The notes under the pieces were generated by a model. The model saw only the letters and a list, made by a program, of their open reading frames with translations. It did no database searches and was not told the DNA's origin. A DNA stretch of 64,000 bases, from the NCBI GenBank assembly GCA_016711295.1, contig JADJTE010000015.1, forward strand, positions 114,739 to 178,738, written 5' to 3'. A program made the position numbers and the translations under genes. This DNA is from Sphingobacteriales bacterium. Lineage in GTDB: Bacteria > Bacteroidota > Bacteroidia > Chitinophagales > UBA2359. Shown one piece after another: positions 49,553 to 61,265 of this stretch (position 1 is the first letter of the stretch; the number at the start of each line of letters is the position of its first letter).

Positions 49553-51015
49553 CAACATCTCTGCCAAAATAAAGGCAGTGCAAATATGAAAAAGCATTGA
49601 AAAAGCGTTAATCTTGAGTTTCCAAACCTTAAAAAACGCTATTCAATGCTTGATAGAAATAACTTTTCGCGCTGTATCGATCCGTGCAAATGTAGGTATT
49701 TTATGGGAGATATTGCATTCATTTCTTTGTATTCTTATGGTGGCGGCATTCGCACCCTAAGCCGCTATACGACATATAGCGAACGCAGCCTGTTCCGATT
49801 TATCAGGCAAACAATAAATTGAATTCGTTGTTTGTAAGAATATTTAAATGTTTCATTCATAAAGAGGGCTGTATTTATTTATTAGTAGCCGATGAAACGG
49901 TTGAGTCGAAATCGCGAAAATCGACCTTCGGTCAGGACGCTTCTATTCGTCCGTGCTTCAGACGGCGATTAATTCGGTGTGTTTTTTCGGTTTTTCTTTG
50001 GTAGAGGTAGATAGCGAGAAATCCTATTTTTGGGGCTAAACCAAGTAGTACACAACGAACAAGACAAGGCACGCATAGCAGTCGAAAAGCGAAAAGAGCA
50101 GCGGGCAAGGTAAGCCCAAAGGGCGAAAAAAAGGGCACAAAGAACGCCCCCAAAAAGCGATGTTGCAGCAGATGCGCCCGAACAAACTGCGTCATTCCGT
50201 ACATTTAAAACTTTTTCGAAAGTATAATGAGCTTATTATCAAGCCTTTTCCCTGGACTAAACTTGTCGTACTTAATCCTCGATTCAGCCTACGGCAATAG
50301 CAAATACTTGCAATTAGCCAAAGAAAAAGGACTATGCGTCATTTCCAAATTGCGCCAGTCACCCGCCTTGTTTTTCCTACCCGATACGCCCCAAAATGAC
50401 ACCGATACGCCCAACAAAAAAACGAGGAAGACCCCAAAAATACGGTCGTAAAAGTCGACATCAAAACTTGCCCGATACACTCATCGTCTCCGAAAACAGA
50501 AAACGGCATACACTACACCATCTATCAATTTCAGGCATACAATAAAGAAATGCCTGCGTTTTTGCTCAACGTAGTTTCGACAAAAGCCACCAACCTCAAA
50601 ACAGGCAAAGTGGCATACCGTCATCTTTTCTCGAACGACCTCCAACTCGATGCCCAAACGATGATGGCATATTACACATTGCGCTTCCAAATTGAGTTCG
50701 ATTTTAGAGATGCCAAACAACATTTTGGACTGCACAAATTCAAAAATTATCATCAAACGCAACTCAATAATATGTTCAATCTCGCTTTTCTGGCACTTGT
50801 CGCTGCTAAGGTTTGGCAACAACAATGGGCAATAAAACTCAAGCAACCCAAGCTCTCGCTGCTTGACCTCAAAACCATAATTAAAGCCCAAAAAAAAACC
50901 TCGAAAGCATTTTAAAATTGCACAAAAACAACCTAAATGTTTTTTAAACCCCGATTTTGTGGCTAATTTCGTCCCAAATGACATCATTAACGCCGCTTAA
51001 ATGGCAGAGATGTTG
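49553..51015 (+). mobile_element. IS4-like element, copy B
   Basis: About 1463 bp with the same 14-bp ends as copy A. It starts only 24 bp after the IS1634-like element. It cuts the leftward serine protease gene on its right side (51016). Its interior differs from copy A mainly at homopolymers. Confidence 0.8.
49646..51000 (+). CDS. IS4-superfamily transposase, copy B (many apparent frameshifts)
   Basis: The same protein as copy A. The start MLDRNNFSRCIDPCKCRYFM reads well here, while copy A has an extra base nearby. The catalytic C-terminal part is better preserved: NVVSTKATNLKTGKVAYRHL, then YYTLRFQIEFDFRDAKQHFG. Breaks remain near 49810, 50420 and 50900. It ends at 51000 with NDIINAA. Confidence 0.7.
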
Positions 51016-51903
51016 AAATTTGTTGAAGCTATTACAACATGCCGAGCAGTATATAGATATAATTTTATATCATTTATTACTGTTTTAAGTAGCACTCCTG
51101 TACCATAGTTCCCAGTAGATTGATCTCCCTATAGATGCTATTGCCATCCCTTCACTATGCCAACAAACGCCTTCGGAGCAATTGATATCTATCTCGCAAG
51201 AACCGCCTTCGGCATCATCAATACCACGTAAGGATGTTCTTTTATTTAAAAAGCGTCCAAAAAATATTTTATTTATTTTAAATTGTCGACTACTTAAGTC
51301 AACATTAATCGGCTCTCGGTATTCTATAATAATTGAGGAAATGCTACCCTGCCTATTTAGAGGAGGAAGTACTGAATGCCGACCTGGTGCAATTTGCCTA
51401 TTGAGTGTAGATAGAGGTGGACAAGCTAAATGCTTTCTATCCGAACTATAGTAGCAAATTGTGGCATATTCTGGCAGGTTTATGGTATCAAATATGACTG
51501 TTAATTGGTCCGCTTCAAGGACTTCTACCTTGTAGCATCCAATGCGGTGTGTTTTTGTTTTTTCCATTTACCCGCATTCTCCATCGTTATGTTCCACGTC
51601 AATAGGCACGCCAATACCTTGTTGATATGGGTTTGTTGCTGCCGTGCGCATAGCGGAGTCCATTCGTACTTGTAGTGGGGCAACACATATTTTGGGTATT
51701 TTTCTAAACACCCCATGCACTCCTCTTTTACCTACCAGAGGCTCGGCAGAATGTTGTATTGTAAATTGCGCAAAAACGATGCTGCTATTTAGTAGTAATA
51801 GTAGCAGAGCAACAAAGTAATTTACTTGTCTAACTTTTTTTATTTTAAGGATTTTAATTTTTATATTATTTTTTATAAGTTTGTTTAGTAAATTAAAATA
51901 CAT
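51016..51903 (-). pseudogene. Secreted serine protease (lysyl endopeptidase-like), cut by IS4-like copy B
   Basis: The signal VNYFVALLLLLLNSSIVFAQ opens a protein of which about 290 residues remain. The pro-region has the family pattern SIIIEYREPINVDLSSRQFK, then GGSCEIDINCSEGVCW. After a shift near 51115 comes NYGTGVLLKTVINDIKLYLY, then TARHVV, the catalytic His motif of S1 enzymes. The gene is then cut by the IS4-like element, so Asp and Ser are missing. A pair of compensating shifts lies near 51565-51590. It was probably exported; it cannot be active. Confidence 0.65.
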
Positions 51904-52500
51904 CCCTCCTCCTTTCTTTCAAGTGGTGTTTTGGGTTAGCCCACCGATGGCTAGCGTTTTTCCGAAACTATGTACACTTGTTTCGCATAATCGCCGCCAA
52001 CGTCTGCACAGCCGCCGTATGCCCTCGCACGGGAGATTTTGCCCGAATTTCACGTGTGCCCTTCATGCGAGTTATGGACGGCTGTGTATTGTTGGCGGTG
52101 GTTTTCACCTTGATGCCCAAAAATTCACTTGCTACGGAGGGCTAAACCGTCCCTTTGCTATTTCGCGCTTAACTTGATGTGCAAAGGTTCACTTGCTACG
52201 AAGCACTAAACCGTCCCTTCGCTATTTCGCGCTTAACTTGGTGCGCAGCAGTTTCACTTGCTACGAAAGAATAAACCGCTTCACTCGCAAACTTCAAATC
52301 CCTTTGCTATTTCGCGCTTAACTTGATGCGCAGCAATTTCACTTGCTACGAAAGAATAAACCGCTTCACTCGCAAACTTCAAATCCCTTTGCTATTTCGC
52401 GCTTAACTTGACGCGCAGGGTTCACCCGCTATGCACGATTTTGCCTTTCATTACTTGAGATTTTGCGCCCCCTTTCCCCATTTTACGCGAGTCTGATTGG
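51904..52500 (-). repeat. Composite repeat C3, leader of the serine protease gene
   Basis: Reading leftwards: four to five 68-90 bp units, a hairpin at about 51985-52110 and then the CACTTGAAAGAAAGGAGGAG leader that ends at the start codon at 51903. The leader block is the same as in C1 and the 39382 copy. Units alternate short and long forms; the long form has an extra segment (CGCAAACTTCAAATCCC). Confidence 0.8.
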
Positions 52501-52569
52501 GGGGGTGGGTTCGCACTGTGCCTAGGCATGGTTGGCATGCGTTGTTAGGTGCTGTTTTATGCCTTAACG

Positions 52570-54238
52570 TTATCGTATTAAAATTATATTCCCATATTTC
52601 ACTTTCTTTTCCTCCAAAATGGGTGTTAGATACTCTATTTTGTACATATAGACACCTATTGGAAGTTGCGACCCTTGGTATTTGCCGTCCCATACTTGCT
52701 CGGCATTTTCAGCCTCAAAAACCTGCCGCCCCCAACGGTCATAAATACCCCATTTTAAAAAAGTAATGTTATGAAAAAGAATAGCTATTTCGTCATTTAC
52801 TCCGTCATTATTGGGGCTAAATGCACTGGGTACTAATATGCTGTAGTCGTAATTGGGTGGACAACCTCGCAAAGTAATACTATCAATCAGAGAACCACAA
52901 GCAAAATCTGACCTAAGCCAATACGTATCGGGTTCGCTAACGGATATAGTGGGTGTTGTGGCTCCATTCGACCACAAATAATTGGGCAAGGTGGCACTAA
53001 TGCCCAATGTGACAGTAGTTAATTGTTGGTTCTCGCAATTATATCTATCATCGCCTATCATTAAAATATCATTAGGCGGATATAATTTTTCTATCATTAC
53101 CGTATCAATAGACGTACCACAACTATAATTAGCTACTGCAACATACGTGCCGCCTTGCTCAATGTTTATGCTTGGTGTAGTAGCTCCATTCGACCAATTG
53201 TAAGTGCTGTAATTGCTGGGGGCTGATAGGGTAATCGGAAATTCGTCGGCACATAGCGATAGGTCATCGCCCAAATCAATGGGAGCAACTGTGGGATGTG
53301 TGATGGTTATCATATCGAACAAATAGCAGCCGCCTAAATCGCCCTGAACCCAATAAATGCCCGGCTGGGAGGCAACAATAGCGGCAGTGGTTTCGCCTTG
53401 TGCTCCATAGGTAGCTTACAAAATAATCTTTGTAGGCATTTAAGGATATATTATAAGGTGGGGCGGCACAAATAAGCGTGTCTTTGCCAATATCTAACGA
53501 ATAATCAACGGCTAACATTTTTTCTACCGATACATCATCTATATAGTAATAAGCAATTCCGTCAAGGAAAGGCATATACCAATGTGTCGTGGTGGCGAGT
53601 TGTTGCACAGAATTATTGGGATATTCGTCATCAAAATTGCCAATAAGTAAATATTTTTCGCCGCCTTTGGCCTGATAAATACCACAAATATTTACCCAAT
53701 TGAGCGTATCCTCTAATCACATCGCACCATTATTGATTTGGGGCGTATAGTAAGAAGCATTTCTACGCCAAATAGTATCATATACTAGGGTGTCACTTAG
53801 GCAGGCAGACAATTTCTTGCAATAGTAACCGCTAAAATCGCCACGACTAAGCCAAAAATTGACCTGATAAACGCTGTCTTTTGTCAAAGGTGCGCTAAAA
53901 TTGGCTATTAAATATTCTGACCATAGACTATTAGGATTGTCGCTAAAAGAACTAATGCCACTATAGGCATTGCCCGTATGCGGATATTGATAACCCGTAT
54001 AATTGAGCGGGATACTGCTAAATCCACTATAAGTGTTCATCCCAAAATCATTGGTGCAAGTATTGTAATATTCTGGGTTGCCATCAACCATCCAATTCAC
54101 GGCATCGAACAGTGCTTTGTCTCGACCATTTTCGCAGGTATTGTGATCTTCAAAACTTGGATTAAGGACTATGTTTTGGGCTTGGGCGGCATGAATGTGT
54201 AAGCACAAAATAGCAACGGCAAACAATAAATTTTCCAT
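52570..54238 (-). CDS. Large secreted protein with type B (CHU_C) T9SS sorting domain (apparent frameshifts)
   Basis: About 556 residues. The signal MENLLFAVAILCLHIHAAQA is followed by NIVLNPSFEDHNTC, a carbohydrate-binding-like fold. The middle, in other frames near 53600-53720, reads VNICGIYQAKGGEKYLLIGN and YYYIDDVSVE. Two Ig-like repeats of the form NWSNGATTPSINI and YLWSNGATTPTISVSEPDTY follow. The C-terminus is the gliding-motility-associated type: LVPSAFSPNNDGVNDEIAIL, WGIYDRWGRQVFEAENAEQV, then NIILIR. Breaks lie near 53410 and 53715. It is likely a cell-surface adhesin or substrate-binding protein secreted by T9SS. Confidence 0.8.
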
Positions 54239-54315
54239 AACAACTATATGTAATAATAAAGCATCTTATAGGATACTTTATCAAAGTACCTATAAGATGC
54301 TTGAAGTGAAACGGA

Positions 54316-56610
54316 TTAGTCGCTTATTTTGGCTATTTTCCCAGTTTTTACTGTGTTGCCACTGACAAAGCGGTAAATATAAATACCTTGGGGCAGGTCG
54401 GCTAAGGGTAGTTCGACCGAATATGTACCTGCTACTTGCTTGGTTGTTTCGATAGGCGTAGCCATTATTTTGCCCGACATATCGCTTAGGCTCAATGTGA
54501 TAGTGCTTTCGCCTTTCAAAGTATAACCAACAGACATCCAACTATCAAACGGATTGGGGTAAATCCCAAAATCGGCTATATCGGTGGTATAGCTGATGGT
54601 AGGTTCGGTCTTATAGCTACCATCACATCTGAAATAAGCCCAATCTGACGACGAGCCACATACATTGCCAACCGTAACAGTTACTTTGTAGCATTTATTT
54701 AGCCCATTGGCAGCAAAATAGCCCGTACTACTGTTAATAGTTAAGCCATTGAACGAGAGGGCGGTTAATCCCGAAACACCCGAAACAGCCACCTGCGAAC
54801 CCGTATAAAGGGTTTGGATTATTGCGCCGCTTGCACAATTAACCTCCTGTATGCTGTTTATTTGATAATAAGTAATTGTACCATTGCTATTGCTTAAATT
54901 GAACGAAGCCGAATAAATACCGGCCAAACAAGGCGTTGCTATGTTATGCGAAGCATTGCAAGGGGTACCTGTCAGTCCGTTATTGATTTGCAAATTGATT
55001 TGAGCAGTAGGTGGTGCGGCATTTACTTTTATTTGACCTATTTTGCTTACCTCGCTATTGGCACAAGCCGTTCGGATGGACAGTTTAACGGCATAATTGC
55101 CTGTATTGCTTTGCAGCCAGGTGCCGTTAGTGCCGGGCAGGTTTTTGAGGTCGAACGAAGTAGGCGGCGTAGCGGTTATCCAACCACTTGAATAATTGAG
55201 GCAGGTGCCGCAAATTAGTTGTTGCCCATTGGTAGGGTCAGTTTTGTAGAGGTCTATTTTATACTGTGTTGGTGCGCCGCTATAAGTGCTTGTTAAGGTA
55301 ATAGGGTTGCAATTATAAACTTCCAAGGCCGCGGGCGGTATGCTTGCTGAAACCGACACGCTGTTTACTTTGTAGTGTTCTGACGAAAAAATTAAGGTAC
55401 TAATTTTTAATATAATTATCTGATATTCAGTTGATTACATTTTTAAAATGGTCTTAAAAACTTTTCTGTTAGAACAGTAGTTGCTAATACCAACTTGCGG
55501 TATGCCAAAAAAATAATTATAATTATCGGCATCTACTTGGTCGTTGAGCGTAGCTCCCACAAAAAAACCTTGCGACTGTACCGTAAAAGCAGATAAAGGG
55601 GCGGGGGAAGCAATGATTTGATTGCCATCAACTTGTCCAAATTTACCTGAATTAGAGACGAGATAGAATTTTGAATTTTTTGCGCGTTCTATTTGCGAAT
55701 TACCATAGTCGCTGCTGCTGTTAAGGAGGGTGACGGCATTAGTAGTATTGAGTGGCACGTCGTAAACGCCATTGCCACCCGAAACATATAAGGCGGTACT
55801 AGGTGTTTTGAATTCCAAGCCTGCCATACCAGTAGCACCTGTGACTGTTTTGGCAAGAAACGAATTGGCTATATAAGTGGCTGTATTGGCAGTAAGGTCT
55901 ATTTTAAAAATTTGTGGTGGATTGTTAAAAACATCACCCCATGCCAATTTCCACGTTTGCCCTTCGAGCAGTTCTAACTCAGGGGCTTCTGTTTTTACAT
56001 TATTAGCTGCACTAAACGCAAAATCTAAAATAACAGCATCGATAGGAATTGTTATACCACTACTTGCTATTTTATACTTTTTTACACCTGGATATGCAAC
56101 TACAAATAGCCATCGGCTGCCATTGGCAAGGGGTTTGGAGGCAGCAAGGCCTCCTATGTTACCCGAAAATCTGTCAAGTATGCCATTAGCTACCACACCG
56201 GGGTTAGTACCTGAACAATCTATCTCGGTAAAGAGTAAGTCTTGCCCGACAAATACATGGGAATTCAAATAAATGGCATAAAAATTACGGCAACTATTGG
56301 GTTTAGATACAATAACAATTTCATTCCCCATAGTAGCTGTCATAAATAGGTTACCCACAATAGTGCCAGCAGCACTGAAAATGGTACCATCTACAATGTA
56401 AAACAACAGATTGCCGTTTTGGTCATACGTACCATTAGAGACAGCATAGCTGCTAGGGGCACCAGGCAGGTTGCTTGTGCTAGTACTAGTGGTCTGCACA
56501 TTGATTTTTTTGGGAGTTACTGTCCAATAGTTCATTTGGGCCTGTGTGGGTATGTATAAACCCATCAATAGCAACAACGTAAGAATGTGATGTAAGGTGG
56601 CTTTTTGCAT
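54316..56610 (-). pseudogene. Secreted protein with type A T9SS sorting domain, interrupted by a MITE
   Basis: About 730 residues without the insert. The signal MQKATLHHILTLLLLMGLYI leads to a beta-propeller-like first half (NYWTVTPKKINVQTTST, GNSQIERAKNSKFYLVSNSG). The 103-bp MITE (55375-55477) then interrupts it. If it is removed with one TA the frame reads GISNYKVNSVSVSASIPPAA without a break. The C-terminal half holds Cys-rich repeats and ends FGIYPNPFDSWMSVGYTLKG, then LSLSDMSGKIMATP and LPQGIYIYRFVSGNTVKTGK, a type A sorting domain. Confidence 0.8.
55375..55477. mobile_element. 103-bp IS630-related MITE, copy 3, inside a T9SS gene
   Basis: Flanked by TA at 55373-55374 and 55478-55479. 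It is in the opposite orientation to copies 1 and 2 (starts GTGTTCTGACGAAAAAATTA, ends CTTTTCTGTTAGAACAG). Its insertion supplies the stop codon of the upstream half (VFKTILKM then stop). Confidence 0.9.
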
Positions 56611-56629
56611 TTGGTTTTAAATTACAAAA

Positions 56630-57789
56630 CTCATGTTATGCAGAGGTTAGTGCATGTTGCTTTTATATTGGTGAGTTCGTTGAAAGCTGCTTTTAGGGCT
56701 TTTAAGTAAATTTTGGCTTTTAGTTGAAAGTGATTGAGTTTGGTTTGAAATTTCAGTTGTTCGAGTTTGACATACGACCAAATAGCACAAAAAATATGAT
56801 TACTTTGGGTTTTAATAGTGCGCGAGGGCGACTGCGCAAGGCTGGCATTTTGTTTTAAACTCTTGTGATACTCCTCTACGCCCCACCGTTTTTTGTAAGT
56901 TGTAGCGAAATCAGAATAGGACAAACTTAGGTCGTTGCTCACCAAAAATCTAAAGCCTTGTATGCTACCATCTTCGTTTTTGAAAACTTGTTTGACTAAA
57001 AGCACAGGAAAATCGAGGTCTTTTAGCCAAACTTGCACAGGTGTATTCTCGGGTATATCCAATTGATTGATGTTCGTCCATTTACTTTTTTTAGACGGCT
57101 TGCCCGCCGTCTCACTTGCCAAGATTGCCAATCTATTCTCTTTCATATCAAACATAAACACCTTCCTTTTTTCGTTAATAAATGTCATATTTTCTACCGA
57201 TGCGAACCAACTATCCGCTATTACATACTTGAAAACCAATTGATTATGAATGGCTTGCGCTATCATCTCTCGCATAATCTCATTTTTTGTATGCAGGCTC
57301 TTGCGCGTTACTTCTCTGGTCACAATATCACAGGATACTACTGGTTTTTGAATCAACTCATACCCTACTGGCACGCGCAAAGGCTCGGATTGCTCCTCGC
57401 TATCGCTAACATAAAAAGCCGTCAATATATTTAACCCTTTTACACTGCGACCCTTAGCATGATCATAGTGCCACGCCACTAAATCGTTCTCGTCTGTATA
57501 AGCTTTTTCTTGTACCGTGTCGTCAAATATTAAGCACCCACCAGCAGACTCATGCCTCCGAACTAAAGACTTAACATTCTTCCATAACGTTTTGCTCGAA
57601 AAATCATTACCGCTTAAAAACCGCGTTACTGAATCGTGACTTAGAGTACCATCAACTAAACGAGACAAACCCATTGCACTCGTTTGACCAGTACTACTCA
57701 ACAAGTAGTCTGTATATAAATCTAAACTTGTTTTCATCGCGCAAAGGTAAGTATTTTACTCTCCTTTTCTTAAAAGTGCGTAACATGAG
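56630..57789 (-). mobile_element. IS701-like element with 7-bp target duplication
   Basis: About 1160 bp. The ends CTCATGTTATGC and its inverse GCGTAACATGAG are inverted with one mismatch; TACAAAA flanks both sides (56623-56629 and 57790-57796). It lies 19 bp upstream of the 56610 start codon and separates that gene from composite repeat C4. Confidence 0.8.
56631..57737 (-). CDS. IS701/IS4-superfamily transposase (intact)
   Basis: A 368-residue DDE transposase with an undisturbed frame. Features: GGCLIFDDTVQEKAYTDEN (first Asp), FKYVIADSWFASVENMTFIN (second Asp) and TYKKRWGVEEYHKSLKQ, the Y-(2)-R-(3)-E-(6)-K signature. The stop lies in the terminal repeat. It is the best-preserved transposase in the window and may be active. 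Confidence 0.85.
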   Translation of the reverse strand: MKTSLDLYTDYLLSSTGQTSAMGLSRLVDGTLSHDSVTRFLSGNDFSSKTLWKNVKSLVRRHESAGGCLIFDDTVQEKAYTDENDLVAWHYDHAKGRSVKGLNILTAFYVSDSEEQSEPLRVPVGYELIQKPVVSCDIVTREVTRKSLHTKNEIMREMIAQAIHNQLVFKYVIADSWFASVENMTFINEKRKVFMFDMKENRLAILASETAGKPSKKSKWTNINQLDIPENTPVQVWLKDLDFPVLLVKQVFKNEDGSIQGFRFLVSNDLSLSYSDFATTYKKRWGVEEYHKSLKQNASLAQSPSRTIKTQSNHIFCAIWSYVKLEQLKFQTKLNHFQLKAKIYLKALKAAFNELTNIKATCTNLCIT

Positions 57790-57857
57790 TACAAAAGTTG
57801 AAAATTATTTGATTTTTAAACAACTGAACTTAACGGCCGTACTGCCGATGTCGGCTG

Positions 57858-58553
57858 CTCCCTTTCCCTATTTTACGCGCGTCTGATTGGGAAAGTTCGC
57901 ATAATTGCCGCCAACGCCCGCACAGCCGCCGTATGCCCTCGCACGGGAGATTTTGCCCGAATTTCACGTGTGCCCTTCATGCGAGTTATGGACGGCTGTG
58001 TATTGTTGGCGGTGGTTTTCACCTTGATGCCCAAAATTCACTTGCTACGAAGAGCCAAACCGCTTCACCTGAAAATTTCAACTTTCCTCTGCTATTTCGC
58101 GCTTAACTTGATGCGCGGCAATTTCACTCGCTACGAAGCACTAAACCGTCCCTTTGCTATTTCGCGCTTAACTTGACGCGCAGCGATTTCACTCGCTACG
58201 AAGCACTAAACCGCTTCACTTGAAAATTTCAAATCCCTTTGCTACGTTTCGCGCTTAACTTGATGCGCAGCAATTTCACCTACTACGAAGCACTAAACCG
58301 TTTCACTTGCCTCTCTGCTATTTCGCGCTTAACTTGATGCGCAGAAATTTGCTTGCTACGGAGGGCTAAACCGTCCCTTTGCTATTTTGCGCTCAACTTG
58401 ATGCGCAGCAATTTCACTTGCTACGAAGCACTAAACCGTCCCTTCACTATTTCGCGCTTAACTTGATACGCAAAATTTCACTTGCTACGAAGCACTAAAC
58501 CGTCCCTTTGCTACGTTTCGCGCTTAACTTGATGCGCGGCAATTTCACTTGAT
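57858..58553 (-). repeat. Composite repeat C4, with the longest unit array
   Basis: A leader (ACGCGCGTCTGATTGGGAAAG), a hairpin at about 57895-58022 and then six to eight units. It reads towards the 56610 gene, from which the IS701-like element now separates it. Individual units vary in the TTGATGCGCAGCAATTTCAC segment and in insertion of the long-form stretch. Confidence 0.8.
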
Positions 58554-58580
58554 AGGGTTATGGAAGGCTTAGCATCAAGG

Positions 58581-58868
58581 CTACTTCAACTGCCTCCGTA
58601 CATACAAATAATAATATAAAAAGCCATATATGCAGCCTCCCCAATGAAAGAAGGTCATGTAATATAATAATCTACACAGAGTAAACCAGTCCGTATGGAA
58701 ATTAAAAAAAAGCAAACCTATTATAAATGGTAACTCAAAAATAGCGCAGCACATTACAATATATACAAATACATTCTTGTATTTTGGTAAAAAATGAAAT
58801 AAGACGCTCAGTATTATAATTGCTCCTATATAAATAAGAATGCAGATGAAAATATCGTAGGTAATCAT
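58581..58868 (-). CDS. Small multi-pass membrane protein after the lipoprotein
   Basis: A 95-residue protein with about three or four hydrophobic helices (MITYDIFICILIYIGAIIIL, then VFVYIVMCCAIFELPFIIGL and GGCIYGFLYYYLYVRR). I use the ATG at 58868. It starts four bases after the stop of the 58873-60720 gene. No family is recognised. Position and size resemble a partner (for example immunity) of the exported protein, but this is inference. Confidence 0.6.
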   Translation of the reverse strand: MITYDIFICILIYIGAIIILSVLFHFLPKYKNVFVYIVMCCAIFELPFIIGLLFFNFHTDWFTLCRLLYYMTFFHWGGCIYGFLYYYLYVRRQLK

Positions 58869-58872
58869 GACA

Positions 58873-60720
58873 TTATTCGTTAGTACAAGGCAGTGAAAAG
58901 ATATTGATAGGTTCGCCGCAATTCTCATACAAGTATTGCCTTAGTAACTCCCATTCAGGACGATAGGTCATTATTTCATAGTCAGAATCTATTGAGCCGC
59001 CATTGTCCGTTACTATGGTAGCTATTTGCCCCAGCATACAAGTCCAAAGTTCGTCGGCTTCGGAAAAAGCATCAATGATGGTTGTATTTGCTAAGGCATG
59101 CCACGCCCCAGTCAGTTTATCCGCTCCTTGCGTAAAAAAAGTATAAGACCCATCGCCATTATCGCGCAAACCAAACCGCCTATTGCCGCTTACAGGGTGG
59201 TAGCCATCGTATGAGTCAGCCTCAAACCAACCAGGAGCATTTAAGGTTGAAAATGTCCAACAGCACCCCTCGGCATGATCTGATGCAATAACAGAACCGT
59301 CATCTGCCATAATTATAGAAAAAACGGTACCTTTGGGTAAATCGGATAACCAAAGTGCCTCTTCTGGTTCTTCGTACCCTATATTATATTTAAAATATCC
59401 TCCAGTCATTGGGGGGGCATAACAGCCATTTCCTAGTCCTAAAATATCAATACTTACCCAATTAGCTCTAATACTTTCTAAAAATTCTTCGGGTGTCATG
59501 GGTTGGAGGAGTATGTTTAGGGGCATTTGGGTGATGCGAACACCAAAGAAATCCATATTTACGGCGGCGGTGGCTTCGTGCCCAAAATCCCAATTGGTGG
59601 CATTATACAGTGTTTGTATCCAATACTCATCGCCCAAATCGGCTAATTTCGCGCTTACTTCGGGTACGTCGTTGGCATTAAAGGTAGCTAAATTTATCCA
59701 ATCATCGACATATAGAGCATTGTTAGGGTCGTTTTCCATACAATCGCGCAATAAGGCTAAGGGGTCGTCTTTGATAGCGAATAGCCAATCGTTCAGACGG
59801 CAAAAAACTTGACCCGCCTCACAATTTTCGCTCGACAAACTCGATACAAAAAAATCGTAATAGCGTGCGGTCAAGATGGGGTTGTCCGATAAATACGCGG
59901 TTTCGGTCTCGCCCAAGCCTGAACTGTACCAAAAACGATAATTGTACTTTTTCTTGGTCGGTAAAGTTGTCGGGGTTTATCGCTGCAAAAATGGCATCGA
60001 AAACACAAATCGGGTCGGCACAAGTGTAGCAATCAAAACCCAGCTTTCCAACGCGCTTTCGACGATGTATTCATAGGTCGAGTTGTCGGCAAATCCAATG
60101 TTGTTGATATAACGCCTAACGGTTTCTGCTTGTTCATAGACGCAACGCGATACAAAGAATAGGCTTCCTGCAAGCGTTTCGTCTATCGAAATTGCATCGG
60201 TGTATCTGATATACAGCGTTTCGTCCTGCTCGTACAAGGTCGCTTTCTGCTGTAATTGTTCCGCATATGCGCTAATATTTGTGTTTTTGTTCTCTATCAA
60301 ATGTTTTATCAAATATAATCCTTGCAAAGCATTGTCTGCTTGCAGGCTATCCGAAAAACTTCGATAGTACCAATACGAAGTATTGGTCAGTACACTCTCT
60401 TGCTCGTTTGGCAGTTGTACGATAAAATCTGTTTGCCCCAATTGGTTTTTAAATGGAACAACCTGGTAGCTTAACCCTTGTGTATTGGAAACGATTATTC
60501 CGTTTCTCATAAGTGGTGTTTCGTAGGTACCGCGGTCGTTTCTTGGGCAAAACTCGGTTTTAAAAGCCCGATATGCTTTACAATCGTTGCCTTCCAATTC
60601 TCCCATTTTTTGGTTCATAGTGGGTTTCGCTGCTTGTTCGGGCAATAGCTCTTCTTGTTCGTTGCAAGCAAATAGGCAACACATTAGGAACAATACCCCA
60701 AATACCTGTACTTTTGTCAT
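58873..60720 (-). CDS. Large lipoprotein, function unknown (apparent frameshift)
   Basis: About 615 residues. The signal MTKVQVFGVLFLMCCLFACN has the lipobox cysteine at residue 19. The first half is helical (YAEQLQQKATLYEQDETLYI). A break lies near 59970. The second half has VNMDFFGVRITQMPLNILLQ, SIIMADDGSVIASDHAEGCC, then GYHPVSGNRRFGLRDNGDGS and YTFFTQGADKLTGAWHALAN. It is a conserved-looking C-terminal domain with the paired-Cys CCWTF. I do not recognise it. Together with the small membrane protein it forms a pair that occurs twice (see 61266-63850). Confidence 0.6.
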
Positions 60721-60726
60721 CTTGTT

Positions 60727-61150
60727 TAGCTTTGAGATGTCGCCTACTCTCAGATCCATTTTCGGCTACCTGTGCCAAGTTCGTATATTCAAAGGCGGTT
60801 CGCTCCTGATGAAATCCCCGCCGGCGGTTTGTTCTGCGTTTCCTTTCCCTATTTTACGCGCGTCTGATTGGGGAAGTTCGCATAATCGCCGCCAACGTCC
60901 GCACAGCCGCCGTATGCCTTTGCGCGGGAGATTCGCCCGAATTTCGCCCCGCGCCCCTCGATGCGGGTTATGGACGGCTGTGTATTGTTGGCGGTGGTTT
61001 TCGCCTTGATGCGCAGAAATTTGCTTGCTACGGAGGGCTAAACCGTTTCGCTCCCAAACTTATACTTCGCTTGCTACGAAGGGTTAAGCCGTTGTTTTAC
61101 TTTGATACCCCAAAATTCACTTGCTATAAAAGAGTTAAACCGCTTTCCTA
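60727..61150 (-). repeat. Composite repeat C5, leader of the 60720 lipoprotein
   Basis: Leader block CGAACCGCCTTTGAATATAC, then CAATCAGACGCGCGTAAAAT, then a hairpin at about 60885-61005 and units. It reads directly into the 60720 start. The first leader block is also present in C6. Confidence 0.8.
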
Positions 61151-61265
61151 ATTTAGTATAAAAGGGTCGTCTAATCGCCGCTAACACTATTTTATTACTT
61201 GAATTCAAGAGAAAAATAGCAACTAAACCTATGTATGGTCAATATTGATATGAGTATGAGTAAGG

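Noticed and set aside
57970..58176. Short open frames in the repeat arrays (also 43955-44185, 47045-47508, 51881-52177)
   Set aside because: They come from the composite repeat itself, have no ribosome binding site and differ between copies by frame-breaking changes.
52120..58553. CRISPR array in the 68-90 bp units
   Set aside because: The units are long and vary along their whole length; there are no short constant repeats with unique spacers of equal size and no cas genes.
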